NCBI RefSeq assembly: GCF_002234405.1
Contig: NZ_NMQT01000034.1
Location: 18,435 to 82,434 of the forward strand
Direction of reading: 5' to 3'
From: Amycolatopsis thailandensis
GTDB taxonomy: Bacteria > Actinomycetota > Actinomycetes > Mycobacteriales > Pseudonocardiaceae
Length of the DNA stretch: 64,000 bases
Positions 24,422 through 32,614 of the stretch are shown here, piece by piece. The notes under the pieces are model-generated. The model had not been told where the DNA came from. It did not search any database and saw nothing but the letters and a program-made list of their open reading frames with translations. Both the position numbers and the translations under genes were made by a program. The first letter of the stretch is position 1. Every line of letters starts with the position of its first letter.

Positions 24422-25603
24422 ATGGCTGAAATCGTTCTCGAAAAAGTGTCCAAGAAGTACCCGGACGGCGCCCTCGCGGTGTCCGAAGTGGACATCACGA
24501 TCGCCGACGGCGAGTTCATCATCCTGGTCGGCCCGTCCGGCTGCGGCAAGTCCACGACGCTGAACATGGTGGCGGGCCTGGAGGACATCTCCTCGGGTGA
24601 ACTGCGCATCGACGGCCAGCGCGTCAACGAGAAGGCACCGAAGGACCGTGACATCGCGATGGTGTTCCAGTCCTACGCGCTGTACCCGCACATGAGCGTG
24701 CGGGAGAACATGGCGTTCCCGTTGCGGCTGGCCAAGGTCGACGACCGGATCGTCCGGTCCAAGGTCGAGGAGGCCGCGCAGATCCTCGATCTGACCGGGC
24801 ATCTGGACCGCAAACCGGCGAACCTGTCCGGCGGGCAGCGGCAGCGCGTCGCGATGGGGCGCGCGATCGTCCGCAACCCCAAAGCGTTCCTGATGGACGA
24901 ACCACTGTCCAACTTGGACGCGAAGCTCCGCGGCCAGATGCGGACCTCGGTGTCGAAGATCCAGAAGCAGCTGGGCACGACGACGCTCTACGTCACGCAC
25001 GACCAGACCGAGGCGATGACCCTCGGCGACCGGGTCGTCGTGCTGCGGGCGGGCTACGTGCAGCAGATCGGGTCGCCGCAGTTCCTCTACGACAACCCGG
25101 CGAACCTGTTCGTGGCCGGGTTCATCGGCAGCCCGTCGATGAACTTCGTGCCCGCCACGCTGGAGAACGGCACCGCCCGCAGCGCGCTGGGCGACATCCC
25201 GCTCACCGACCGGGTGCGGCAGCTGGTCGAGGCCGCCGACGCGCCGCGTGAGGTCATCGTCGGCATCCGGCCGGAGCACTTCGAGGACGCCGCGCTGGTG
25301 GACGCGTCCGCTCGCGAAGGCGGCGCGACGTTCACCGCCCACGTGGACGTCCTCGAATCGATGGGTTCCGAGAAGTTCGCGCACTTCTCGGTCGAAGGTG
25401 AGGTCGCGTCGTCGTCCGACCTCGCGGATCTCGCCGCCGACAGCGGATCCTCGGACGTCCCGGGCTCGGAGTCACAGATCGTGGCCCGGCTCTCGGCGGC
25501 GTCTTCGGCCGCGGAAAACCAGAACATCGAGCTCTGGTTCGACGCGGACAAGATCAAGCTGTTCGACGGGGCCAGTGGCAAGAACCTGACCTACACCGAG
25601 TGA
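24422..25603 (+). CDS. sugC: trehalose ABC transporter ATP-binding protein SugC
   Basis: 393 residues, MsmK/UgpC type. Walker A is GPSGCGKST (37-45), the Q-loop is VFQSYALYPHM, the signature LSGGQRQR is at about 136-143, Walker B is AFLMDEPLSNLD, and the switch His is in VTHDQ. The C-terminal OB/TOBE regulatory domain (about 240-393) has a Ser/Asp-rich insert (SSSDLADLAADSGSSD) not usual in the family. It energises SugAB. The last 16 bases and those beyond form an arm of a hairpin shared with PspC. Confidence 0.94.
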   Translation: MAEIVLEKVSKKYPDGALAVSEVDITIADGEFIILVGPSGCGKSTTLNMVAGLEDISSGELRIDGQRVNEKAPKDRDIAMVFQSYALYPHMSVRENMAFPLRLAKVDDRIVRSKVEEAAQILDLTGHLDRKPANLSGGQRQRVAMGRAIVRNPKAFLMDEPLSNLDAKLRGQMRTSVSKIQKQLGTTTLYVTHDQTEAMTLGDRVVVLRAGYVQQIGSPQFLYDNPANLFVAGFIGSPSMNFVPATLENGTARSALGDIPLTDRVRQLVEAADAPREVIVGIRPEHFEDAALVDASAREGGATFTAHVDVLESMGSEKFAHFSVEGEVASSSDLADLAADSGSSDVPGSESQIVARLSAASSAAENQNIELWFDADKIKLFDGASGKNLTYTE

Positions 25604-25609
25604 GGCGCG

Positions 25610-25652
25610 CTCGTCCTGCCCGGGATCAGTACTCGCTCTCGGGCAGGGCGAG
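25610..25652. terminator. hairpin between convergent sugC and PspC genes
   Basis: 16-base arms 25610-25625 and 25637-25652 (CTCGTCCTGCCCGGGA versus TCTCGGGCAGGGCGAG), all pairs formed with two G-U wobbles. The right arm lies in the last codons of the PspC gene. Likely a two-way terminator. Confidence 0.7.
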
Positions 25653-25826
25653 CCACAGCACGAGGTACACGATGAACTGCGGGCCGGGCAGCAGGCAGGA
25701 CAGCACGGCGAGCAGGCGGACCTTGCCCGGTGTGGTGCCGAAACGTTTGGCGATCCCGGCGCAGACGCCGCCGATCATGCGGCCTTGTCGCGGTCGGGTC
25801 AGGCGGGCGGCTACGGGGTGGCTCAC
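25626..25826 (-). CDS. PspC domain small membrane protein
   Basis: 66 residues from GTG 25826, with GGGAAG upstream; a longer open frame exists, but this start gives the standard domain. It contains the diagnostic GRMIGGVCAGIAKRFG followed by one membrane helix (VRLLAVLSCLLPGPQFIVYLVLWLALP). PspC proteins regulate or take part in membrane-stress responses. It converges with sugC through a shared hairpin. Confidence 0.88.
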   Translation of the reverse strand: MSHPVAARLTRPRQGRMIGGVCAGIAKRFGTTPGKVRLLAVLSCLLPGPQFIVYLVLWLALPESEY

Positions 25827-26025
25827 GGTTCTTCCCTCTCGGTCGTCACGTTGTGTGAAACCCATTTTCGTCGCCCGACGGCGAGACCGCATCCCACCGC
25901 GGAACGAAACGCACCCCTAAGGGCGTGAAATCGCGGTAAAGCATTCACCTGGGAAAACGCGGCGGACCCTGTGTTCTTCGCCCGTAGGGGGTGGTGTTCC
26001 GGGATCTTTTGACGATACTGCTCCG

Positions 26026-26952
26026 GTGCCCCCGAAGAGACTGATCGCAGGACTCTGTGGCCTGTTCCTCGCCTCGGCCTGTGCCACGCCGGAACCGGCG
26101 ACGCCACCGTCACCGACCACGGCGGGCGACGAGGCCCTGACGGCGTCCGAGGCGCTCGGCGAGTACCCGTCACTCGACTATTGCAGCCTTGTCGACCAGC
26201 GAAAAGTGATCGGCGGCGGAAACGCGGTCAAGCCGCCCTTGAGTTCTTTCGACTCCTGCCGGCTGGAATTCGTCGAGGGCGCCAATCGCTACACCGTGAC
26301 CACCGGTCCGATCACTTCCGGGCAGGACCCGAACAACCGGCCCTACGAATACGCCGGGCCGCTGCCGGAGGGTGTCAGCGTCCAGCAGTCGACGTTCAAC
26401 GAGGAAACCACCTGCACCCGGCTGCTGACCTTCGCCGACGGGATCCGGCTGGCCATCGCCGTCACCTCCGACGACAAGGCTCCGGCCGACCAGCTCGACC
26501 GCTGCCGGGTCGCCGACGCGGCGGTGGGCGGCGCGGCGGAGGTGATCACCGCGCGCAAGGTCGGGCGGCTGAATCTCGACCAGCGCTCCTGGGGCCGCGT
26601 CGCTCCGTGCGCGCCGCTCGATCAGCACGAACTCGACGCCGCCGCCGGCCCGGAGACCAAACCCGCCCCGGCGCTGTCCGGGCACAACTGCATCCGCGGC
26701 AAGGTCAGCTTCTCGCTGTCGGTGGTGGCGGACACCACGCCGGGCGCGACGGAGGCCCTGGGCGGGCGGCAGGTCCAGGTGACGACGTCGGGCGCGTTCT
26801 GCCAGGTGACCACGCACCGCCCGATCCCGGGCACCCCGGACCGGGTCGAACAGGCGACGCTCTCGGTGGTCGGCGTCGACGGCGCGCCGGAGGACGCCAC
26901 GTGCACGGCGGCACGGGAAGTCGCGGTGGCCGTTTTCCCGAAGCTCCCCTGA
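26026..26952 (+). CDS. DUF3558-like lipoprotein
   Basis: 308 residues from GTG. A signal peptide with lipobox LASAC (Cys19) precedes two similar Cys-containing lobes; SLDYCSLVDQRKV and RVAPCAPLDQHEL look like duplicated DUF3558 openings. Eight further cysteines suggest disulfides outside the membrane. DUF3558 lipoproteins are abundant in Pseudonocardiaceae, with unknown role. The gap upstream (25827-26025) has no clear element. The gene ends at a three-armed TTTAGTCCTCTGGATGCG repeat shared with the convergent TetR gene. Confidence 0.7.
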   Translation: MPPKRLIAGLCGLFLASACATPEPATPPSPTTAGDEALTASEALGEYPSLDYCSLVDQRKVIGGGNAVKPPLSSFDSCRLEFVEGANRYTVTTGPITSGQDPNNRPYEYAGPLPEGVSVQQSTFNEETTCTRLLTFADGIRLAIAVTSDDKAPADQLDRCRVADAAVGGAAEVITARKVGRLNLDQRSWGRVAPCAPLDQHELDAAAGPETKPAPALSGHNCIRGKVSFSLSVVADTTPGATEALGGRQVQVTTSGAFCQVTTHRPIPGTPDRVEQATLSVVGVDGAPEDATCTAAREVAVAVFPKLP

Positions 26953-26963
26953 GCCCTCCACCC

Positions 26964-27129
26964 CGCGTTTAGTCCTCTGGATGCGTTCCTTGCGCGTGCA
27001 AGTACCGCATTCAGAGGACTAAACGCGTGAACCTCGCTCCGCGACGTGTGAGTTCCGCCTCTGATCACGCGTGTTCCGGCTCCAAGCACGCGAGATCGGT
27101 GCCCCGCCGCATCCAGAGGACTAAACGCG
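26964..27129. repeat. three-armed TTTAGTCCTCTGGATGCG repeat
   Basis: The left arm 26964-26985 pairs with 27006-27027 (one mismatch) or with 27108-27129 (perfect), so two mutually exclusive hairpins are possible. The first has the same 20-base loop type (CTTGC-GCGT-GCAAG) as 12552-12619. It lies between the convergent lipoprotein and TetR genes and ends 5 bases before the TetR stop. Terminator function is likely; the extra arm is unusual. Confidence 0.75.
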
Positions 27130-27134
27130 GCGGG

Positions 27135-27812
27135 TCAGCGCAGTTTGGGCAGGCGGAAGGAACACATGACTTCCTCCAGCGCCTCGACGTCCAGCGGCGG
27201 ATGCGGCAGCGGGGTGGCGCGGCCGGGTTCGGCGCGAAGGCCGTCGAGCAGCATCGCGAGGCACCGGCGCCACAGGTCCGGCTGGATACCGTGCGTGAAC
27301 TCGATGACCGAACCGATCATCTGGTGCAGCAGCGGCATGTCCGTCGGCACGATGTCCGCGCGGAGGACCCCCGCCGACTGAGCCCGCTCGACGAGCTGTG
27401 TGATCAACGGCACCATGCGTGCTTTCGCCTCGGCGACGCGTTCCTGGCCGAAGACGTTCGACAGCATGACTTCCCGTAACCCGCGGTCACCGGCGTGGAG
27501 TTCGGCCGCGCGCCAGGTGAAATCGGCGAAGCCGTCCCACGGATCCTCGGCGCGAAGGGCCTCTTCGGCGAACTCGCGGATCGTCTCGAACTGGTCGACG
27601 AACATGGCCTCGACCAGGTGTTCCTTGCTCGGAAAACGGCGATAGACGGTGCCGACGCCGACGCCGGCGTGATGCGCGACGTCGTCGAGAGTCGCTTCGA
27701 GTCCGCGCTCGCCGAAGACATCGCGTGCCGCCGCGATGATGCGCTGCCGATTGAGTTCAGCGTCGCGCCGCAACGGCCGCGCCGGTGCGGCGGGAGCGAG
27801 GTCCCGAGCCAT
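27135..27812 (-). CDS. TetR-family transcriptional regulator
   Basis: 225 residues. An N-terminal helix-turn-helix (about 18-65; RQRIIAAARDVFGERGLEATLDDVAHHAG, then VGTVYRRFPSKEHL) is followed by a helical ligand domain. Divergent from an MFS drug exporter 122 bases away. An imperfect palindrome at 27831-27855 lies just upstream of its start, so it probably represses both genes and releases on binding a drug-like ligand. Confidence 0.92.
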   Translation of the reverse strand: MARDLAPAAPARPLRRDAELNRQRIIAAARDVFGERGLEATLDDVAHHAGVGVGTVYRRFPSKEHLVEAMFVDQFETIREFAEEALRAEDPWDGFADFTWRAAELHAGDRGLREVMLSNVFGQERVAEAKARMVPLITQLVERAQSAGVLRADIVPTDMPLLHQMIGSVIEFTHGIQPDLWRRCLAMLLDGLRAEPGRATPLPHPPLDVEALEEVMCSFRLPKLR

Positions 27813-27830
27813 TCGTCCAGCTTAACAAAT

Positions 27831-27855
27831 GAAGTAGAGGACAGTTCTCCACTTC
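27831..27855. promoter_or_regulatory. candidate TetR operator
   Basis: GAAGTAGAGGA, CAG, TTCTCCACTTC: an imperfect 25-base palindrome with two mismatches, placed 18 bases upstream of the TetR start and ahead of the divergent MFS gene. Typical position for an autoregulated operator. Confidence 0.5.
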
Positions 27856-27934
27856 TTGTGTACCTTGGGCGGCGAAAGAGGAGATACCTACTCCACATAG
27901 CCTCTTCGTCACTATCGGTGAGGAAACCGCCCGT

Positions 27935-29458
27935 ATGTCTGAGTCATCCACCGCTGTCGCCACGCCGCCGGGGGACGCGGCCGCGCAGCACCCCAACCCG
28001 CATCACGCCAGGAGATGGCTGATCCTGGTGATGATCGGTCTCGCCCAGCTGATGGTGGTGCTCGACGCCACCGTCGTGAACATCGCGCTCCCGTCGGCGC
28101 AGCAGGACCTCGGTTTCTCGAACGACGCCCGTCAGTGGGTCGTCACCGCCTACGCACTCGCGTTCGGCAGCCTGCTCCTGCTGGGCGGGCGGCTCGCGGA
28201 CCTCTTCGGCCGCAAACGCGCGTTCCTCGTCGGGCTCGCCGGCTTCGCCATCGTGTCCGCGATCGGCGGCGCCGCCGGCAGCATCGAAATGCTGCTCGTG
28301 GCCCGCGCCGCGCAGGGTGTCTTCGGTGCCCTTCTCGCCCCGGCGGCCCTTTCGCTGCTGACCACGACCTTCACCGACCCGAAGGAGCGCGGCAAGGCCT
28401 TCGGCGTCTTCGGCGCGATCGGTGGTGGCGGGGCGGCGATCGGCCTGCTGCTCGGCGGCGTGCTGACCGAGTACCTCGACTGGCGCTGGTCGATGTACGT
28501 CAACATCATCTTCGCGGTGATCGCGTTCGCCGGTTCGTTCGTGCTGCTGAAGAACTCCGAGACCGACGGCCCGCGCCCGAAGCTCGACATCCCGGGCACG
28601 ATCACCGCGTCGGCCGGGTTGTTCGCGCTGGTCTACGGCTTCGCGAACGCCGAGCGCGACTCGTGGTCCTCGATCTCGGTGTGGGGCTTCCTCGCCGCCG
28701 GTGTCGCGCTGCTCGCCGCGTTCGTGGTGATCCAGCAGCGGGCCGAGCACCCGCTCCTGCCGCTGCGCGTGCTGCTCGACCGCGACCGCGGCGGCTCGTA
28801 CCTCGCGATGTTCCTGCTCGCCATCGGGATGTTTTCGATCTTCCTGTTCCTCACCTTCTACATCCAGCTGAACCTCGGGTTCACGCCGGTGCAGAGCGGG
28901 GTCGCGTTCCTGCCGATGGTGGCCACCCTGATGGCCAGCGCGACGTCGGCGACGGCGATCCTGCTGCCGAAGTTCGGCGCGAAACCGTTGGTGTCACTGG
29001 GAATGCTGATCGCCGGAGCCGGGCTGTTCTGGCTCTCGGCCATCGACACCAGCAGCACGTACGCGAGCGGGGTGCTGTTCCCGCTGATGGTCATGGGCGT
29101 CGGTATCGGCCTCGCCATGGCGCCCGCGATGAGCGTCGCGACCTTCGGCGTCGACACGCACGACGCCGGTGTCGCGTCGGCGGCGGTCAACACCGCGCAG
29201 CAGGTCGGCGGTTCGATCGGGACCGCGCTGCTGAGCACGCTGGCCGGTAACGCGGCGACGTCGTTCCTCGTCGGGAAGGTGCCGACGCCGCAGCTCGCGG
29301 CCGAAGCGGCGGTGCACAGTTACACCACCGCTTTCGTGTGGGGCGGGTGGATCTTCGTCATCGGTGCGGTGATCTGCGGGCTGCTGCTGCGGTCCGGTGC
29401 CCCGGCTCGCGCTCCTGAAGGCGCTTCGGAGGGTGCTCCGGTCGCCGTGCACATGTAG
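27935..29458 (+). CDS. DHA2-family MFS drug exporter (EmrB/QacA type)
   Basis: 507 residues, fourteen predicted helices. Markers are the DHA2 motif LMVVLDATVVNIALPSAQ (about 38-55), GGRLADLFGRKRAF (loop 2-3) and GAIGGGGAAIGLLLGGVLTE (antiporter motif C). These proton-driven exporters remove diverse drugs. It is regulated, by position, by the divergent TetR gene. A strong hairpin follows at 29467-29523. The tail (APARAPEGASEGAP) is disordered. Confidence 0.92.
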   Translation: MSESSTAVATPPGDAAAQHPNPHHARRWLILVMIGLAQLMVVLDATVVNIALPSAQQDLGFSNDARQWVVTAYALAFGSLLLLGGRLADLFGRKRAFLVGLAGFAIVSAIGGAAGSIEMLLVARAAQGVFGALLAPAALSLLTTTFTDPKERGKAFGVFGAIGGGGAAIGLLLGGVLTEYLDWRWSMYVNIIFAVIAFAGSFVLLKNSETDGPRPKLDIPGTITASAGLFALVYGFANAERDSWSSISVWGFLAAGVALLAAFVVIQQRAEHPLLPLRVLLDRDRGGSYLAMFLLAIGMFSIFLFLTFYIQLNLGFTPVQSGVAFLPMVATLMASATSATAILLPKFGAKPLVSLGMLIAGAGLFWLSAIDTSSTYASGVLFPLMVMGVGIGLAMAPAMSVATFGVDTHDAGVASAAVNTAQQVGGSIGTALLSTLAGNAATSFLVGKVPTPQLAAEAAVHSYTTAFVWGGWIFVIGAVICGLLLRSGAPARAPEGASEGAPVAVHM

Positions 29459-29466
29459 GTCGCGAA

Positions 29467-29523
29467 GTGTCATGAGGGGTCCCCATGGGACGAAAGTTGT
29501 CCTATGGGGACCCCTCATGACAC
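29467..29523. terminator. 25-bp hairpin between convergent MFS and ParB-like genes
   Basis: Arms 29467-29491 and 29499-29523 match at 24 of 25 positions around the loop GAAAGTT. It is centred on GAGGGGTCCCC/GGGGACCCCTC. Bidirectional terminator by position. Confidence 0.8.
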
Positions 29524-29539
29524 GCGCGCGGAGGGAGCG

Positions 29540-30379
29540 TCAGCGGGACTGTGACCGCACGGCTTCGAAGACCTCGTCGTCCCACCGGTGCGTCCGGATC
29601 AGCCGGTACCGTTCGCAGGCGACCCATAGGTAAGCCTCGGCGTCGGTCCGCGATCCGATCAGGTCCGCCTGCCGCAGCATCGCCACCACCGGCCCGAACT
29701 CCTCGTCGAACCACCGCTGCGCCAGCGTCGCGCGGTCCGAGAAGGTCCCTTCGTCCTGCATCAGCCGGAAACCCCAGGCCTCCACGTGCTCACCGAGCCG
29801 CGCGTAGTCCCACGGATCCGTGAACACCACGGAAGCCCGCGACTGCCCGGAAAGCGGGACGCGCTCCAGGAACAGCCGCCGGTAGTCCTTCACGATCAGG
29901 TCGCCGCGATACCGGATCCCGCTCGGGTCCAGTTTGGTCCGGACCTCGGTGACCATCGCCTCTATTGTGGACAGTCGCATCGCGTGCGCCACCGAAACGC
30001 GGTGGTGCCCGTCGATGATGAAGTGCAGTTCGCCGACGCGGTACACCTCGATCGGCGGGATCGACTCGCCGCGCCTGGTCGCCAGCGCGAGCCGTTCCCA
30101 GCGCTCGCGGACCCGGCCCGACGTCGGGCGGAAGCGGCGGTCGAAGTCCCGGCCGCGGTCGACACTGCCGACGATCGAATCGAGCCGGATCACCCGCGCC
30201 CCGATCTTCCGCTCGCCGAGATAGCCGAGCGCGTCGACCACCTCGTGGAACGGCAGCATGATGTTGACGTCGTCGGGTTCACCGCGCAGCCAGTTCGCCA
30301 GCCGCGACAACACCTGACGCCGTCGTGCGCGGAGGAAGTCGTGTTCCGCGTCAGCCCTGGGAAAACCGGTGTCCTTCAC
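29540..30379 (-). CDS. ParB/Srx-fold protein
   Basis: 279 residues. The centre (about 95-135) has the ParB/sulfiredoxin pocket: SIPPIEVYRVGELHFIIDGHHRVSVA, where DGHHR replaces the DGHHR/DGERR loop that binds nucleotide in ParB-like proteins. No ParB DNA-binding helix-turn-helix and no ParA partner are present, so chromosome partition is unlikely. The rest is charged and alpha-helical. It is translationally coupled (ATGA at 30376-30379) with an upstream phosphoesterase, which suggests a joint task on a nucleotide or phosphoryl substrate. Unknown role. Confidence 0.75.
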   Translation of the reverse strand: MKDTGFPRADAEHDFLRARRRQVLSRLANWLRGEPDDVNIMLPFHEVVDALGYLGERKIGARVIRLDSIVGSVDRGRDFDRRFRPTSGRVRERWERLALATRRGESIPPIEVYRVGELHFIIDGHHRVSVAHAMRLSTIEAMVTEVRTKLDPSGIRYRGDLIVKDYRRLFLERVPLSGQSRASVVFTDPWDYARLGEHVEAWGFRLMQDEGTFSDRATLAQRWFDEEFGPVVAMLRQADLIGSRTDAEAYLWVACERYRLIRTHRWDDEVFEAVRSQSR

Positions 30380-31023
30380 AGTAACTCCATGATCCGGTGC
30401 CCGACGACGTTGCGTACCGTCGTCCCGCCGACCACCCGGTCCGGCACGGGTTCACCGTGCGGGTGGATGTGCCCGTGCAGCAACCATTTCGGGCGCAACA
30501 ACTCGATCGTGCGATGGAGGCAGTCGAACCCGCGGTGCGGCGGATCCTCGCGGTCGCCGCAGTGCCGCGGTGGCGCGTGAGTGAGCAGTACGTCAACATC
30601 CCGCCCGTCCCGCCATCGGCGGAACCGGGCCCGGCGCACCAGCCGACGCGCACGCCGGGCCTGCTGGCGCTGCGTCCACTGGTTCGGGCCGTCGTTGTAG
30701 CGGACGGAACCGCCGAGCCCGGCGAAGCGGAGCCCGCCGATGTCGACGATCCGGCCGTCCGCGTTCACCCCGCCCGCCGGGCCCGGCCACTCCGCGGGGA
30801 AACCGTCCTTCATGGACAGTCCCCCGTAGCGGGTGTAGCCGGACAGGTCGGGATCGTGGTTGCCCGGGACGAACACGCAGGGAACGTCCAGCGCGCTCGC
30901 CAGGAATTCGAGGTACGCGTACGGCAGGTCGCCGGCACCGATCACGAGGTCGGCGGGGTGGTTGTGGACGGCGGACGTCCACAACCGCTCTTCGACCTCG
31001 TCCGCGACGACCAGCGCTTTCAC
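30376..31023 (-). CDS. calcineurin-like metallophosphoesterase
   Basis: 215 residues. Metal-binding motifs II-V are visible: GAGDLP (about 29-34), PGNHD (about 53-57), LTHAPP (about 149-154) and LHGHIHPHG (about 182-190). Motif I, normally D-x-H, reads ADEVEE, so one His ligand is replaced, as in some phosphoesterase subgroups. Substrate unknown. It overlaps the ParB-like gene by four bases. Confidence 0.88.
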   Translation of the reverse strand: MKALVVADEVEERLWTSAVHNHPADLVIGAGDLPYAYLEFLASALDVPCVFVPGNHDPDLSGYTRYGGLSMKDGFPAEWPGPAGGVNADGRIVDIGGLRFAGLGGSVRYNDGPNQWTQRQQARRARRLVRRARFRRWRDGRDVDVLLTHAPPRHCGDREDPPHRGFDCLHRTIELLRPKWLLHGHIHPHGEPVPDRVVGGTTVRNVVGHRIMELL

Positions 31024-31048
31024 ACGCTCCAGCGTAATGCCGGAAGCG

Positions 31049-31165
31049 CTACTTGGGGCCGTGCGCGAACGCGGGGTCCTTGGCGATGATGGCGATCACG
31101 ATGCCCAGCCAGACGAGGCAGAAGGCGAGGGCCCAGAACTTGAGGTTGGTCAGCATCCTTGGCAT
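31049..31165 (-). CDS. 38-residue membrane peptide downstream of corA
   Basis: Starts at ATG 31165 with GGAG eight bases upstream, and encodes MPRMLTNLKFWALAFC and a single hydrophobic helix ending IAKDPAFAHGPK. It lies 35 bases after the corA stop on the same strand, so it is probably co-transcribed. Tiny membrane proteins next to Mg2+ transporters sometimes regulate them (MgtR, MgtS in enterobacteria). A similar role here is only a suggestion. Confidence 0.65.
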   Translation of the reverse strand: MPRMLTNLKFWALAFCLVWLGIVIAIIAKDPAFAHGPK

Positions 31166-31200
31166 GAGGAACTCCAGAACTACCGGAAAGGGAAGAAAGG

Positions 31201-32289
31201 TCAGAGCCAGCGGTTCTTCCGGAATATTCGGTAGAGCAGGATGCACACGCCGAAGATGATCGTCATCGCCAGCGGGTAGCCGAAGCGCCAATGCAGCTCC
31301 GGCATGTAGTCGAAGTTCATCCCGTAGATGCCGGCCAGCGCCGTCGGGACCGCGATGATCGCCGCCCACGCGGTGATCTTGCGCATGTCGGTGTTCTGCT
31401 GGAGCGTGATCTTCGCCAGTGTCGCGTCCACCAGGGTGGTCAGCAGCTCGTCGAAGTTCGCGACCCGCTCCGAAACGGTCGTCAAGTGGTCGGAGACGTC
31501 ACGGAAGTAGGACCGGACCTCGTCCGGGATCAGCCGCGTGTAGCCCTCGGCCAGCCGCTGCAACGGCGTCCCCAGCGGCATCACCGAACGCCGCAGCTCC
31601 AGCACTTCGCGCTTCATGAAGTAGATCTGCTCGGCGCTGACCTTGGACCGCGGCGCGAAGACCTGGGTCTCCATCTCGTCGATGTCCGACTCGATCCGCG
31701 TGGTCACGTCCAGGTAGTGGTCGACGACGTGGTCCGCGATCGCGTGCAGCACCGCGGACGGCCCGAGTTCGAGCCGCTCCGGGTCCTGGTCGAGTTCGCG
31801 GCGCAGCCTGGCGAGCCCCGAGTGGTTCCCGTGCCGCACGGTGATCACGAAATCGCGGCCGAGGAAAGCCATCAGCTCGCCGGTCTCGACGATCTCGTTC
31901 GCCGTCGTCGGCGACTCGTGCTCGACGTAGCGGACCGTCTTCAGCACCATGAACAGCGTGTCGTCGTAACGCTCCAGCTTGGGCCGCTGGTGCGCTTCGA
32001 GCGCGTCCTCGACGGCGAGCTCGTGCAGGCCGAAGGTCTCCGCGACACCTTGGATCTGCACCGCGTCCGGCTCGTGCAGGCCGATCCAGACGAACCCCGC
32101 GTGCCGCTTGCGCACCTCTTTGATCGCCTCGGCGTGCGTCCAGCGGCCGGGCAGGCGCTTGCCCTCCACGTACACCGCGCAGTCGACGACGTACGCCGAA
32201 AGGGGGACGGGCAGCGGGCGTTCGGGAACGCTCTTGGCGCGGCCGTTGCTCCGGCCGCGAAGGCCGCCGAGCGAGGGAATGGCAGGCAT
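31201..32289 (-). CDS. corA: CorA-family magnesium/cobalt transporter
   Basis: 362 residues from ATG 32289; the extended frame upstream lacks a ribosome site. A large cytoplasmic N-domain is followed by two C-terminal helices, with the pore signature YGMN (in AGIYGMNFDYMPELHW) between them. It forms a pentameric Mg2+ channel. In M. tuberculosis corA (Rv1239c) also follows sugABC, though here about 5.6 kb of other genes separate them. Confidence 0.94.
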   Translation of the reverse strand: MPAIPSLGGLRGRSNGRAKSVPERPLPVPLSAYVVDCAVYVEGKRLPGRWTHAEAIKEVRKRHAGFVWIGLHEPDAVQIQGVAETFGLHELAVEDALEAHQRPKLERYDDTLFMVLKTVRYVEHESPTTANEIVETGELMAFLGRDFVITVRHGNHSGLARLRRELDQDPERLELGPSAVLHAIADHVVDHYLDVTTRIESDIDEMETQVFAPRSKVSAEQIYFMKREVLELRRSVMPLGTPLQRLAEGYTRLIPDEVRSYFRDVSDHLTTVSERVANFDELLTTLVDATLAKITLQQNTDMRKITAWAAIIAVPTALAGIYGMNFDYMPELHWRFGYPLAMTIIFGVCILLYRIFRKNRWL

Positions 32290-32614
32290 GGGGATCTCCT
32301 GGGCAGACGTCGTGCGTTGTGCGCGAAGACGACGGGCCAAACGGCCGGGGGACCGCTCGGCTAGGCCAGCGTTCCCGGTTTCGTCAGCCCTGCCAGGTGG
32401 GGATCCGGCGAGATGTGAAGGCGGAAACGCTGCGACTACTAGGAAGCGGACTATCGCCACTGGACATCGGGTTCCTCACCTCCTTCGGCTCGGCGGACGG
32501 TTACGCAGTGGTGTGGGTCGCGTTGACGACCCGACACCAATGGTCGAGGGTACTCCTCAACACGAATGCCTGTCGTCCCAGGCTCACGCCGCGTTACTCG
32601 TGCAGGAGGAATGG
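32290..32614. other. divergent intergenic region corA/maoC, no gene seen
   Basis: A 325-base gap between divergent starts. Long frames cross it but lack ribosome sites and overlap corA. It contains TTGACG at 32523-32528, a possible -35 element for the MaoC gene without a well-spaced -10, and an AGGAGGA ribosome site at 32604-32610. No repeat or hairpin of note. It might hold an Mg2+-responsive leader for corA, but I see no conserved structure. Confidence 0.5.

Noticed and set aside
29540..30379. Chromosome-partition ParB
   Set aside because: No helix-turn-helix DNA-binding domain, no ParA gene and no parS sites; only the nucleotide-pocket fold is shared.
31979..32614. N-terminal extension of the MaoC gene into corA
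   Set aside because: Overlaps corA antisense; the strong AGGAGGA site supports GTG 32615.
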